From: Hofstenia miamia
Lineage: Eukaryota > Xenacoelomorpha > Acoela > Hofsteniidae
DNA length: 64,000 nucleotides
Direction of reading: 5' to 3'
Assembly: GCA_900660155.1 (NCBI GenBank)
Contig: CABFPE010000031.1
Span: forward strand, 187,964-251,963
The notes below the pieces were generated by a model. It made no database searches. It was not told the origin of the DNA and worked only from the letters and a program-made list of their open reading frames with translations. A program made the position numbers and the translations under genes. Shown here piece by piece: positions 11,958 to 24,825 of this stretch (within the stretch, counting starts at the first letter, position 1; each line of letters opens with the position of its first letter).

Positions 11958-12567
11958 CTAAGATACGGCGACGTTTGATTATCTCTATATCCATATACAG
12001 GTCAAAAATTAAAATTTTTGCTAAAAATGTCTCTGGTAAATAGTGGTGTGGCCATGAAATGGGGAAATCATATGAATGAAAGTTAAAAGCATATAGAAAA
12101 TTGAATGTGGATTCAACCATAAATAACATTGAATGCAAAAATAAATTATGATACATATAATTGTGAAAATCTTACAGAACTTAATTAAACAAGCAGGTGT
12201 TTATAAATGAGCAACGCCTCTATTATAATTGAAATATAATTAGCTACAAAGCAATGTGCCAAAAGAATAATAGATTTCTACATATATTTTGACCCGATGA
12301 AAAATTTATATACAGAAAAAAGCTTTTTATCACTCCATCTGTTAAAACCAATATAAAAATTTAATCATCAGTGTGAATCTTACAAACCGGAAATTCCACT
12401 AATAAATTCAGAAAACACGGTTCATGAATCACAACTTAGCTTCTCCCTAACTGTTGCCTCAAGACGTATTGAAAAAATGCGACTATTTTATTGAAATAAT
12501 TCAATTTAATATTTGCATGTATTATGAAAAGGGTAATTAGAGCATTAGAGAAAAGGTTAGATCCTAT

Positions 12568-12782
12568 ATATACATATAAATATATACGCAAATATACATA
12601 TATACGCAAATATACATATGCATATATACGCAAATATACATATGCAAATATACACATACATATGCATATATACATACATATACACATACGTACGCATATA
12701 TACATACATACGTACGCATATATACATACACATACATACACATACATACATACGCATATATACATACACATACATATATACA

Positions 12783-12818
<36 letters not shown>
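12568..12818. repeat. compound TATACGCAAATATACATA / TACATA microsatellite
   Basis: About 250 bp of imperfect repeats change character along the tract. It runs from TATACGCAAATATACATA units on the left, through CATACGTACGCATATATA units, to ACATACAC units, and ends in a pure TA run (about 12788-12818). The tract is open in several frames on both strands only because of its low complexity. Confidence 0.92.
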
Positions 12819-12821
<3 letters not shown>

Positions 12822-13567
12822 TTGATCAGGATTTTAAACAGTGAATCGTTCACGATTGAGCATATCACATTACGACAATACGTTAAGATTTCTATAATAA
12901 AATTATTATTTCAAAACCATATAAATCATTAGTTTTTCTCTGTATTGACCCTTGAACAAAGAATATGGCCCCGGGATCTTTTCTTTTGTTAACATTTTAA
13001 ATGTCTTTAATCTTGGACCAACGATAAACTGAGTAATTACTCCCAGCTATACTGTACTATAATGCGAAATTTGTTATTAGTTGCATAATTGTCATGATTT
13101 AATTGAATGTATGCCCACATGAACTTATTGACAACGCTCGTCAAGGATTAAAGTGAAATATTTTTGTGTATTAAACCCCTTAAAATATTTCTGAAATTCA
13201 AAACATAAATCGACCATCATTAAGAAAACAAACAAAATTCAATTTTCCGTTAAAAACCGGACGATATCTTAATAATAATAGGTATTGAAATATTAAAAAA
13301 CGAAATCCATTATAACCTTTTAAATTGGAATTTCGTAAATTAACGCTTTGTGTGATTTTATCCGAATTAGGAGTGAAACAAAGGAAATGTAAGCCGTTCA
13401 TTAACCGCTCGTGTAAAAGACTTGGAATTAAATGTCAGCTGGGTTAAATCTCACACTGAGTGTCATCGTTCGATTGGCATATGATAAAGAAATGGGAGCT
13501 TCCGTGATACTTAACATCTAATTAGTCTAGTACATACCTATATTGATCAATGCACTGTTCATATACC

Positions 13568-13902
13568 CAGGGTTGTCACTTCATTCAAGAAAAGAATGAA
13601 CAAGAAACTTTGGAAACAGAACAGCTCGTTTTAAAGAAAAATGTTTCAAGTAGGTCTGAGACAAAAATTGAAGGGGTAGGAATGACAAAGACCGGTGTTT
13701 GAAGCAAAGGAATTTTTTAGATTACATTTTACTTCCAAAACGCTTTACCTTAAAATTTCTGAACAATGCTTTTAATTCCTTCATTATGACAATATAATGC
13801 TATATAGAAATTTGCAATTAAATTTTCGTCAATCAAGAGAAAAGTGACCAAAAAAGGGCCTAAAATGACTAATCACTTTAAAGTGACCAAGTGACAACCC
13901 TG
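13568..13902. mobile_element. hAT-like MITE, TIR CAGGGTTGTCACTT
   Basis: This 335-bp element has a perfect 14-bp inverted repeat, CAGGGTTGTCACTT at the left and AAGTGACAACCCTG at the right. The subterminal right region repeats AGTGACC-type motifs (about 13845-13890). The flanking 8-mers CATATACC and CATAGAGT share only the first four bases, so the target duplication has decayed or is absent. TIR sequence and size fit a non-autonomous hAT element. Confidence 0.68.
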
Positions 13903-14267
13903 CATAGAGTACGTTTTCGTGCATTGTAGTAGAAACTAATCAAAACGCATAAGTAGGGCCATAATTTAATATGCTTTTGATTGAAGATTAATATTAAAGA
14001 TTAGGTTAAAATTTTTAAATTTTTAAATTCGAAAAAGCAAATCGTTATTTCAATAAACTTTACAATTATAGTATCTGCTTAAAACATTCATTTACTTCTT
14101 CAGTGTATTTCAATTGAAATTCCCAAGACACTGAAATTATTCAGAGAATGAAAACTTTTCAGGTGCATTTAGGCACAAAACTATCGCAGCGCAAAAACTT
14201 ATCACCGGTCAAACACATTACAGTTGAGCAATTATATAGCTTACAAAATGTAGTTATATCTAATTAT

Positions 14268-14776
14268 CACTAGAACTCCGAACCGTTCATTTGTGACCGT
14301 TTTGTATGCAATTGTTAAACAACTACTTCCCTACATGTAAAAATTTTTACAAGTTTACACCTATATTCACTAATTCTGCTGTAAAGTACGAATTGATGAC
14401 ATCTTGGGAAAACAGACAGACTTACATATTAAAAATCATTAATACCCCTTAAACTCCGAAAACTAGTAATTTGTAACCCAGACTAAACATTTCATGCATG
14501 CGTTTGTGTAGTTATAGTTATGCATTAATATACTTTATATTGAGCATGTATTTAACAGTTTTGATCGTTTTAGTTAAAAATTAATGAAAAGAGAAGCAGC
14601 AAAGCGGGCTCTTAATCAAATTATGTGGGATATTGCATCAGATAGCAGTAGCAGTGTTTATTAAATATGAACCTGAATGTCGGTATAAATCTCCCTGTAA
14701 TAAATGCTACACAAAACCGGTCATTTATGACCGGATTAGGAATTAAAGGGTGTATTAAATTTTCGGAGTGCTAGTG
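14268..14776. mobile_element. inverted-repeat element with GGTCATTTATGACC motifs
   Basis: The left end CACTAGAACTCCGAA matches the reverse complement of the right end (CACTAGCACTCCGAA) at 14 of 15 positions. Inside, palindromic or near-palindromic motifs recur: CCGTTCATTTGTGACCG near 14281, a decayed version next to another ACTCCGAAAACTAG near 14452, and CCGGTCATTTATGACCGG near 14718. It is non-coding. The superfamily is not resolved because I see no convincing target duplication. Confidence 0.55.
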
Positions 14777-16397
14777 TTATACTAATACTCGATCCTATAA
14801 TTATATATAATTACTATAACAACAGTTTGAAATATCGGTTCAATATCCAGAAAAATTTAGTGCAGTTTGTAGTGTATGTATGCAGTAAACCTGGGTTGTG
14901 GCTCTTGGTAACCTTTAAAAATAACAGTATGCATCTCGAATTATTTCTATTATATTTCTTCAGAAGTAATACCAATAAACAATTTTTTAATTTAAATGCA
15001 TTTTTGTTTGAGTGCATATATGGAGACATGCGGGTTTGTTGTGAGCGCGCATCAAAATGGGTAACAAACTCTCCCTGCATATACTCAAAATGTCCTTGGT
15101 GGTCCTCTGATAAATAATGTTGTACAACTCTACACTAAAAGGGGCAGAACTTCAAATCTAGGTTTATATCCACCATGTTCTAGTAACAATGTAAATTAAC
15201 ATTATGAAAGAAATAATTTAAATTAATTTCTGTCTATTGTATAATAATATAATAAAATAATAATAAAATATAATATAATGAACAGTAATATAATTATATT
15301 CTAAGAATATAATTATATAATGTGTAAATGCCAACTTAGAGTGAAAGAATTATTACGCAAATGCGTCATTACTTTCAACGGCTGCCCAGCAACCTTTATA
15401 AAACAAAAATAATTGTAGAAAAACGTTTTGGGACATCAACTGAAAAATATTGTAAAATATAACCGAGTGATATAAAGCATTTTCCATTTTAGTATTATAT
15501 AGGTTTTCATTAGATACAATCCCCCTTCATCATTGTAGCAGCTTTGTTAGGTTCACAAAAGCTTCATAATTTTTAAAATAACAATTGCATTACTAATGAG
15601 AACGCATTGTTTTCTTTACACATTCTAAATAAGGAATGTCCTCGAGAATTGGAAACAATTGTCTTTTTTAGCCAGGTCTGGTGAGACTAAAAACAATTTT
15701 CAGGTACTAGACTTGGTACTAAATGCGAAGTGTGTCAAAAATTGAAAAAAAATTATTTTCTTGAAAAATTAAAATGACATTTTTTTCTTTTCAGTAATGA
15801 ACGAAAAGATTAATGTATATTTCATCAATCTTTTTGGTCCATACTGATTTTCTTAATACATGAATTTTCAAAAACGTTTGTGTGGTTGAATAAGACCTAG
15901 AACCTTGCGAGTACTCTAAATTTCTAGTCGGGTCCATTCAACGAGTTTTATTGATTGGATTTTGAATTATGTAGTGCATCTTTGGTTAATTGAAAACATT
16001 AATATAATTTTCTAATAGAAAAACCTTTCTACAAAAATTTCTTTCAGAATCACTGGGTTGAGCAATATTGTCTATTGAATGATCTTCATTAATATCAAGA
16101 TGTTAGAATTGACTGATATTATTATGGTAGCCTTTCTTTGCTGATTAGATTGTTTTGAATATTTAACATGAAAATTTTCATTTTCTAGTATTTCGTAAAA
16201 ATTAGATTAAAATTCATTAGCAAACGTCGCGATTTCAAGTTGGTCAAACACACCTTAAACTTGATTCAACTGATATTTGATAGGTACAATAATTATTAAT
16301 AACATACTTTTAGCCAATTAAAATGTATTTGCTAAAATTTATTTTTTCGTTCTTGGAAAACAGTTGATACTTTAATGGTGTTTTTACAATTATGATA

Positions 16398-16527
16398 TTT
16401 ATAGGCCTATGTGAGTAGACAAGACTCGAGATTCGAACTTCGACTCGAGTCGAGTTTTAAGAGACTAACCCGACTCGACTCGACTCCACCCGAAGCAAGA
16501 ATATCCCGACTCACAGGGGCTTATAAA
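16398..16527. mobile_element. short inverted-repeat element with CGACTCGA arrays
   Basis: About 130 bp carry ends TTTATAGGCCTATGTGAGTA and, reverse-complemented, TTTATAAGCCCCTGTGAGTC, matching at 16 of 20 positions. The interior is almost entirely GACTCGA-type repeats in both orientations (16425-16490). It resembles the other motif-packed hAT-like ends in this window but is much smaller. No target duplication is clear. Confidence 0.5.
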
Positions 16528-18981
16528 GGCTGTCTGGAGTGGTCCAGTTATGTAAACAAAACAGTCTGGTTTCGTCCAGATATTATTTGGATCTTATCTA
16601 AAATGTAGAGTTCTTTGAGTTATGAAGGAGTCCTCAGTTGAAAATGAAAACTCCAAAGTGAACCATAGAATTTAAATAGAATTTTCCTTAATGCCTGCCA
16701 TGAAAATCATTCAGCAGTAGATGCCAGAAAACAAATGATTTCAAAATCAAATAATGAATGAAATCCGATCAGAAGACAATAAAATATCGCATGAGGAGTG
16801 TTCAGACGGAGGAAATTGTGGACAGGTAACAAAATATGATGTTGTATAAGGTTTTTATATTTACAAATAGTAGTAAATATTTGCCGCGAAAATGAAGCTC
16901 CTTCTTCAGTAAGGCTCGCTGCACGTATTTTCGATTAATTTGTGCTTTAGATTCGGCATTCGGTTGATAATTTGGAATGTGAGATTAATAGTTGAACAAC
17001 GCAATTGGGGATACGAAGGAGTAATTGTTGCGAAGAAAAGAAAATGTCAATGCTAACTAACGAATAGAAAATGCTAAGAATGAAATCACATCAAAATTAC
17101 CTAATGGCGACTTGGTGACGCGTCTTGGTTGAAAATAGCACATCACCAAGGAAGTAATATATAGACAATCGAAGTCTGACAAACCGACATTCTATTGAAA
17201 TTTACATAATCTATAAAAATCATAAGTTATTTTTAAATGATCTAACGCGCGTCAAGGAATCCATATCGTAATAGTGAATTGCGTAGCATCCGTAATGTCT
17301 CTGCATTATGCCGGTTTAGAAATGTTTGGTTCAAAACCCAGTGAATTAGTTCATCCATTCCATTCACATTAAATATTCGGGAGTGAGTCATGTCTCATGT
17401 GGTCCCACGAAATAATTTCGTTAGTGACAAATCTTGAATGAATTTCTGCAAAATAACGCCAATTAGAAGTCAAGCTGTCTGTGGTTCCACTATCACAATG
17501 TATTCCATCCAACTGAAATTATAGTAGCAGTTAATATCTCGAGACTAGATATTCCTGCATGATATTATGAGGTCTAATTAATACCAGAATTACAAATATC
17601 GCTTAAATTAACTGCAGCACAAAAGAGTCACTAAGCTATTATTCTAGAAATAGTCAGAGCAATGAATATGACAATAGCTGCCATAATGATCCGTTTTACA
17701 GTTGTAGTTGAACTTAGACTAAGCTTTTGATGTAAATATGGTTCAGAATCAAATTCCGTGTTAGGTTTCTACAAGAACCTCAGCAATAAATTCTAGCAAA
17801 ATAAACCAAGTTTGATGCACTGTGCAGTTAATAGGCTTGAAGTGATACTTTTGTATTTATGTATGTAAAAATCTAGTGCTATTGTAACATTCCTTCAAAC
17901 CTGATCTTGTATTTCTAAGAAATCCTATTCAATTTGAGCGCGAAACTGCTTCATTAGAAAACACTAAGACTGTATAATGGACTGTCAAATTCCATAAAAT
18001 TATCTGGTAATAGTCAAACATGGGTTAGGACCGGGATATCACGCAAGGACATTAGGTTTCAAAACACCATATTAAAGATCTATTCACAAATCTCGATGAC
18101 CAAAAACTACTCATCTCTAGCTGGAATAATGAAAGAAAAATGGTCAATGTCAGGTTGACTTGAACATAACATGATTCAAGATATAATACTATTTTCTGAT
18201 CCAACTTGTAACTCAACAATATTTTAAGCTTAGATTACTGCAGGCAATAACAAGCAAGAAGAACATACCCAACCATTTGTAAATTCATTGTGCGTTGGTA
18301 ACTTTAATTATAAATTATATGGAATCAATTGGAACAGTCCCACTAATGCCATTTGTGGTTACATTTGAAATCGTTGTAGTAAATAAATGAGAAATTATGC
18401 ATGCATTACCGAACAACTTTGACATTTGTGTACATGGAGTGAAGATAACATGCTGATATAATTGAATATATATTTTGACAGCTCTTAAAACTTCATTATT
18501 TGTTTAAATTTACTTTGCAAACGAGGGATTAAGGAAAATTGACAACTAAATTCTATAAATTAACCAACAATTCAAGCACATTTTCTTAAAAAATTGAAAA
18601 TACCGCTATGAGTGATTAAATATTTTGTAATAAATCAACAAAGATTTTAAAACATTATTGAGAGGTTCAAAGTTTACTAACGAATACACTTTAGATACAT
18701 ATTTCGTTCGCTTTAAATCATTGTTTTTTTAGGTGGAGTTGTTAAACTAATTATAATGAAAAATTCTGTTTTAATCATTTTAAAAAGGGCCGATCTTCTT
18801 ACGACCCTGGCTCTGTAATCAATACAAACATTCCGGTCCAGCATGAACAAGATTTTAGGAAAACAACGTTCTCTGTGACCACAGAGTCACATATGATTTA
18901 CAGTAACAAATACATGAATTTCAGTGGGACTGGAAATATAAATGATCAATTTCAACTCATCAGTTTGACACGTGCACCATA

Positions 18982-19521
18982 TTGAAAACTTCAGGCCCAG
19001 CCATTGAAATAGGCAAAAACCATTATGCTTGCTTGAATTTCTCGTTTAAATATATACAAATTTCCATTGATGTAATTATGAATGTTTTTATTGCTTTGAT
19101 TATAAACATTATTACAAATCGAGGTGATTGTAATAAAGAAACCCTATCATGTTTTTATAAGATATATCGCATATTGAAAAGAGACACATTGAATTTTCGT
19201 ACGTTTTGTGATAATATCAACGTGGAAGAAATGCAGTCTACAAAATGTAGTGGACATTCTGCATTCTGAGCAGTCAATTTGTGGAAGCAAAAGTTGCTTT
19301 CAAAGTGGTATGCTTCGCTAACACATTGTTTATTTTCTCAAATCGACCATTTAAATGATGCCATCTACAAAAGTAATCAACAAATAAATAACCGTCTAAC
19401 GAAGCTTTGTAGTTCGATTGGTAAATCAATCGCTAATATGCGCAATGAAGAAGTAATTTCTTGGAAATGTAATGATATCCGGACTGACAAATATCATTTT
19501 AGACTCATTTCAGACAATTAA
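18982..19521 (+). pseudogene. unidentified open frame with a single internal stop
   Basis: One forward frame stays open for about 540 bp with a single TGA at 19267-19269, unusually long for such A+T-rich DNA. The first part is hydrophobic near its centre (SIDVIMNVFIALIINIITN, a possible membrane segment). The second part is polar, with SQIDHLNDAIYKSNQQINNR resembling a short coiled coil. There is no ATG at the beginning, no clear splice signals and no family I recognise. It may be a gene or transposon relic, or chance. Base composition is not different from the surroundings. Confidence 0.25.
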
Positions 19522-19554
19522 AAAATTTTTTCAACAAAAATGGGAACATCTGTA

Positions 19555-20019
19555 CAGTAGCATAGACAAATGCATACCCCCTTTCCAGACATGGATATAA
19601 GCGGAAAATACTGGCACACGCCCCCGGGGCTATTTAGTCTAATTTCAAATCTTCTATTTTATTATTTTTCAGTTTTATTTGAAAACCTATTTGAATAAGT
19701 TTGTTATTAACATTGTTTTAGTTTTGATTAGAAGAAGTCAAATATTAATATTTTAATGATAACTTTGAAATCTGTCAACGCGGATTAACACACACTAATT
19801 TTGTCATAGAACTTTTTATGGTTTCTTCACAAAAAAAATTATACGCTTATTCCACACAAACTATAAATAAATTTAATAATCTGAAAACACCCCAATCTAG
19901 GAAATTCTTTGTTTTTTCATTTACGCTCTAAAACCACACCGTTTGAAGATCCATTAAGCTGGTTACATTTTAATATTTAAAACATACCCTACCACAAGAA
20001 TTTTCTGGCTACGCCACTG
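19555..20019. mobile_element. hAT-like MITE, TIR CAGTRGCRTAG
   Basis: This 465-bp element starts CAGTAGCATAGACAAA and ends with the reverse complement of CAGTGGCGTAGCCAGA, 12 of 16 matching. The flanking 8-mers CATCTGTA (19547-19554) and CATGTGCA (20020-20027) match at 6 of 8 positions, consistent with an aged hAT target duplication. It contains no coding sequence. CAGTGGCGTAG-type ends recur in two other elements here (27725 and 46776). Confidence 0.62.
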
Positions 20020-20539
20020 CATGTGCAGATGTATCGGAATCAGCAATTAAGTTTAAGTGATAGAATACGGGATCGTAACAATACATACATATTTAAAACG
20101 AAAAGGAAATTAAAACATGCGCATTTGAAATTCCATTACTGAAAATGCTCGATTATTTTAATTGGTTCGATAAATTAAGACGTGGTGTTACGTCATGTAA
20201 TATAACAGTGACGATTGCACTAGACTCCTACCGACGCTAAATTCATTCGGTCGCCATGACCTTTCAAGGGATTTTAAAATTTTAAATTAATTAAATCTTT
20301 ATGTTATTGATTAGTTCAGGTTGATTCACGAGAATGCCGGATTTCTTATTTTTGAAATACATACTTATAGTTTCAAAAAAAAATTACGACTTAAATGAGC
20401 AGAAAGACAAGAAAAATGATTTTATTTACATGTTAAAAATATTGTTAAATTTCAACAAATCAACCAGACAAGTAAATAAATTTTTACACAATTTCCGGTA
20501 GATTGGAATACATTTAATAACACATTCAATGTGATATTG

Positions 20540-20990
20540 GTGAAGGCTTCTTCGATGAATGCTTTCATTTGAGCTATTGAATCATACCCCATACAAAGAA
20601 GTCACATAGGCGAAGATCTGTACTCCTTACAGGCCATTAGGTAGTGCTGAAAAAATGTCCTATCTAACCGTGTGTAAATGTGTTATCAATGTCTTGTTGC
20701 ATTACCTTTTTAATTGCTCTTTTAGATTTTAAGTAAGGTACAACATGTCTTCAACAAGTCTAAATAATTTTGGCCATTAACGTTTTGGCAAAAGAAAACT
20801 GGGGTCTAATTACAACTTTCAGCCATATTCTAGCCCAGAAAACAATCATAAAATTGTGAAAAGACTTTTTGCAATACCAATTTGGAGCTTTGTGACCAAT
20901 ATCCACAGTTGTGTGTATTTACCAGTCCATGCAAATGAAAATTCGAATTATCTGTTTACAAGAAGTAACAGAGCTTCAGGATCTTCAATA
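20540..20990 (-). mobile_element. decayed mariner-like (Tc1/mariner, DDE_3-type) transposase
   Basis: Read on the minus strand, 20843-20795 gives VFWARIWLKVVIRPQF, resembling the VWCxLWxxxVIGPxFF strand of mariner-like transposases. At 20636-20580 it gives WPVRSTDLRLCDFFVWGMI, a clear match to the WPxRSPDLTPxDFFLWGYLK catalytic-Asp motif of the same family. Residues between and after these (MQQD, then KHSSKKP) fit the expected order. Several stops and small shifts interrupt the frame, so it is a dead copy. Inverted ends were not found. Confidence 0.6.
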
Positions 20991-22208
20991 TAGAGGCCAA
21001 TTCAAACACAGCTTAGGTCAGTGAGTTTTAAACTCTGCTGCTCTACAGGCATAAATTTTATCATAAATGTACCTGACAATAATCATCATTTTTTATTAAG
21101 TCCTGAAAATCCATCTTAACATTCTAAATCGAAATGACGTGATCTTGTTTTTGTAAAACCCCAACATCGCGTGATTTTTTTTTGAAAATAGTAAATTCGG
21201 ATACTCCGGTGAATGGCTTAGTATTCAAAATCTAAGAGTAATAGCTGATAATGCTTTAACGCTTTGTGCTTTATACAGTACAACTATTAGTGCTTCAATT
21301 GACAGCCATTGGCGTAATTATACTATATGTTTCAATCAGGATAGTTAAAAAATCAAATGCAATATTATTTTTCGTAAATACTTGAAAAATAAATAAGTGC
21401 ACATTCGAATGTCAATACATGGAACTTACTACAATCAGTTTTCTACTTTGATAGTTTGCTGCACATAATCTTTATTTCACATTCAATAGGTAAGTTTCGG
21501 ATTTGTGATTTAAATATGAATCCATTTATATGATAGTCATGATGAGGTATGCATGGTTTAATCTCATTGAACTATTGCAATGATGCGTTTTGGACATATT
21601 ATAATATCAAATGTTAAGTACCGACTGCACAGCATGAAATTCCCAAGGGAAACGCTTCCTGAAACACTGATAAATTATTAAAATTCAAATAATTTGTTTC
21701 TCACCATTGTTCAGATGCCTTGAGCTTAAATTCTGAAATAATTACTATTAAAAAAATTGGTTAGAGAAAAACCTATTTTTAATCTGAGCAGCTATCATGA
21801 GATCATGGGCTTAAAACCAAACATGTTGAAAGCGGATCTAATAACAAAGTATAAAAAATAGTGTAGTTGACCCACTTCAAAAGTGCACTATGGGTTATAT
21901 ATATATATACATCCGCGTATCGAGAATTTCTAAAAGGAGAGGGCCCAATGCTTATCTGACACATATAGGGCTAGGTAGTTTTTTCACCCTCTTAGCATAA
22001 TGCCATGCTCGCCTGAGCATATATGATAAATAAACCAAAAATTCAGGCGGGGGGAATAAGAATAACATGTAATACTACATTTTTGCACTTTTAGTCAAAT
22101 TAAAAGACTTCAATAATATATCCATCAGAAGGGATGAGAATGAGGTGAAATTGGATTGCCCCAAAAGGGGGGGGGGCAGGCGCAAGGGCCTCTTCCCTAA
22201 ATATGTCC

Positions 22209-22371
22209 ATATATATATATNNNNNNNNNNNNNNNNNNNNNNNNNNNNNNNNNNNNNNNNNNNNNNNNNNNNNNNNNNNNNNNNNNNNNNNNNNNNNNNN
22301 NNNNNNNNNNNNNNNNNNNNNNNNNNNNNNNNNNNNNNNNNNNNNNNNTATATATATATATATATATATAT
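22209..22371. repeat. TA microsatellite spanning an assembly gap
   Basis: TA repeats flank 128 N (22221-22348). The assembly evidently failed inside this tract and its true length is unknown. Confidence 0.9.
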
Positions 22372-24825
22372 TAGTGTTATACACAATAACTTAATAACTT
22401 TAAATCATCAATAGTTGAATAGAAATTATACGAATTAACCTCTACCGAGAAAAAAATTTGTGCACACATTTTTGGCGGACACGTTCCACTTTATAATAGC
22501 AATTTTAATAATAATTTAAGTATGACTCCTACGTACGATCGACGTGGAAAGCAACGAATTTAATACACTATTGTTGTATCTTTCAAATATCCATGATAAT
22601 CAATGAACCTATTATTGATAAAGAAATTGAAAAAATTTAGAGAACACTTTTGAATCTCTGAGCTTCGTTGACAGTGTGATGCTACATATGAATTGGAAAT
22701 AGGTTACAAACTTTTATAGAGCAAAGCGCATTGCGAAGTACGCATGAATTAACTCTGGGGATATTAAATTGACCGGAACGCTGTCTAAAAATTGAGATTA
22801 AATTAGATCATTAGCTGCAACGCGTTGGTTGAAAACGAGTATTCAATTACAAGCAAGAGATTTTCACGTGAGCGGTAGAAAAAACATGTCACGAAGTTAA
22901 TTAAACTATTTTAAAAACATGCTTCATTATTATATATAAAATTAAGATGATGCTACAATTAAATTTAGGTAAAATAAGTTTATTGAGTGAGAGAATATGA
23001 AAACAGCCAGCCAAGCCAATACAGTGAAAAAGATGTAGCACTACAAACATATGGCATGCAAAGTAATGTTTCTTATTATAGCAATGAAAATAAATATTTA
23101 ATTTCACCAGCACATATATTTTTCAAGATTTACAAATATACAGTTATAAAATAATTTGTAAAAATTGTTAATTTGTTTTTTAAAAATTATCACTATATAT
23201 TACATTGAAATTACTAAATATGTATAAATTTAAAAATGTAATTATGATTACACAATATACTAATTATTTGCCTGACGTATTCAAGGTTTGAACTTATATT
23301 GTAAACTATTGTATGAGTTGCGTTTTGATATTCTTAGTTGTTTCATGGTAGAGGCGGAATTTAATATAAATTGATGCGAAATGGATGTAGTACATCGCTA
23401 CAATGGTTTGTGGATACGGACTGGATGTGGACTGTCAGAAATTGATTGAGGTTAATATTTGCATTTCACAAATTTAACCATTATATGCACCTGGCAATTG
23501 CGGAGGTGGCAAACAAGTAGACCTTTGATTATATTTTAAAAATTTGTAAATTATTAAAATAACGTCAACAAAATAAGGCAATAGTTATGTAGGCAAAATA
23601 AATAATGCTGGGTGTAATCGACATTACGGTAGAGAAACTTGAAATGAGCACAACCTTCCTGGACTTTGGAAGACATGGGCGCAACAGTAAATTTACTCAG
23701 GTAAATTGAATGGTTGTGCGATAGGATGGCCGGAATTTACAATGTTTTGAAATCCTTGAGAGCATCCGTAGGAAGATTGTTAGGACATATAGGTGAATTA
23801 TGACTTCCATGTTAATAAGATCTCTTTTACAAATTGAAATAATTAGACATTTCAATGATTCTTCGAGGAAGGATTTGAGTAAGAAATAGTTTGAAGACAG
23901 CGCTGTTCTTCGATACTCTCGAGCTCTTATTGGGGATATTTTAAATGCAGAAATGCTAAGCAAATGGTAAGTGTTAATAAAGATTTATGCACCATGATCG
24001 CGAAATAGATTACATAATGACATCCATGTTCAGTTTGTTAATAAACATTAGATTATTGTTATTATTAACATTCAAAAAATTGTTCAAATTCAAAGAAAGT
24101 AAATAAAAGAAAACCTATTGTACGAATATTTCATTCAAAACCGCATTGGCTGAAGAATCCAGTTATCAGTTCAGGAATGTTTATCCAAGAACGCCTCTAT
24201 TTTGTAACTCAACAGTTGGAAAAGTTGATTCAATTGATTGCCTCACTTTCTGGGTGCTTCAATAAACAAAACAGCTATTAGCTTGCACATGAATAGCACT
24301 AATTAACATTGATTGCAGAACAAGAAACACATAAAATGTTTAGATAATAAACAGATGCATTGAAATGAAAAAATTTCAGACAAAAATCACAATGATTCAA
24401 TTTTGTAAGTTCGATTTTTAAGGGGTCTTGCTGAGCTCTATTGAACAACTAATATTTTGAGGTTTTGAAGCAGTCTAACTTCACATTTCTCAATTCCATA
24501 TGAAGTGCACTTTAAGTAAAAATACCAATATTTAAAGAGCTAGCTTAGGAAGAATATAAAAAGGCTTTTGGCTTATGATCTTAAAACTAAGATGAACGTG
24601 AGTTATAGGTCGGGTGCGTACACATGAATTTAACAACTAAGAACATGGGCCTAGTAATTTTTCTTCCACAGCCTTAAGGCGCGCTGAAAATATTCTTAGA
24701 TAGTAAATCCACCAATTTTGAGAATAAATATTAAGAAAATGGTGGGAGAAGAAAATTAGAATACTTGTTAAGTTTTGTTGATAAATTTAGAGTTTTGAAA
24801 AATTAATGATGTAAATATATCTCAC

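Larger units (their letters stand above)
11958..24825 (-). other. ERR coding intron 2 (12.9 kb)
   Basis: The intron is bounded by GTGAGA at 24825 and TTAG ending at 11958. It holds a compound CA/TA-type microsatellite (12568-12818), several inverted-repeat elements, a decayed mariner-like transposase, an open frame broken by one stop (18982-19521) and an assembly gap in a TA tract. No other coding exon or RNA gene is recognisable. Stretches not listed separately (for example 14.8-16.4, 16.6-18.9 and 22.4-24.8 kb) show nothing I can name. Confidence 0.85.

Noticed and set aside
12436-12932. Overlapping open frames of about 100-130 codons on both strands rich in Tyr, Ile, Cys and Val
   Set aside because: They are translations of the compound microsatellite and have no independent coding evidence.
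22125-22208. G-rich stretch with short open frames reading CPKRGGGRRKG
   Set aside because: It is a short G-run beside a TA microsatellite and gap; the frames end in N.
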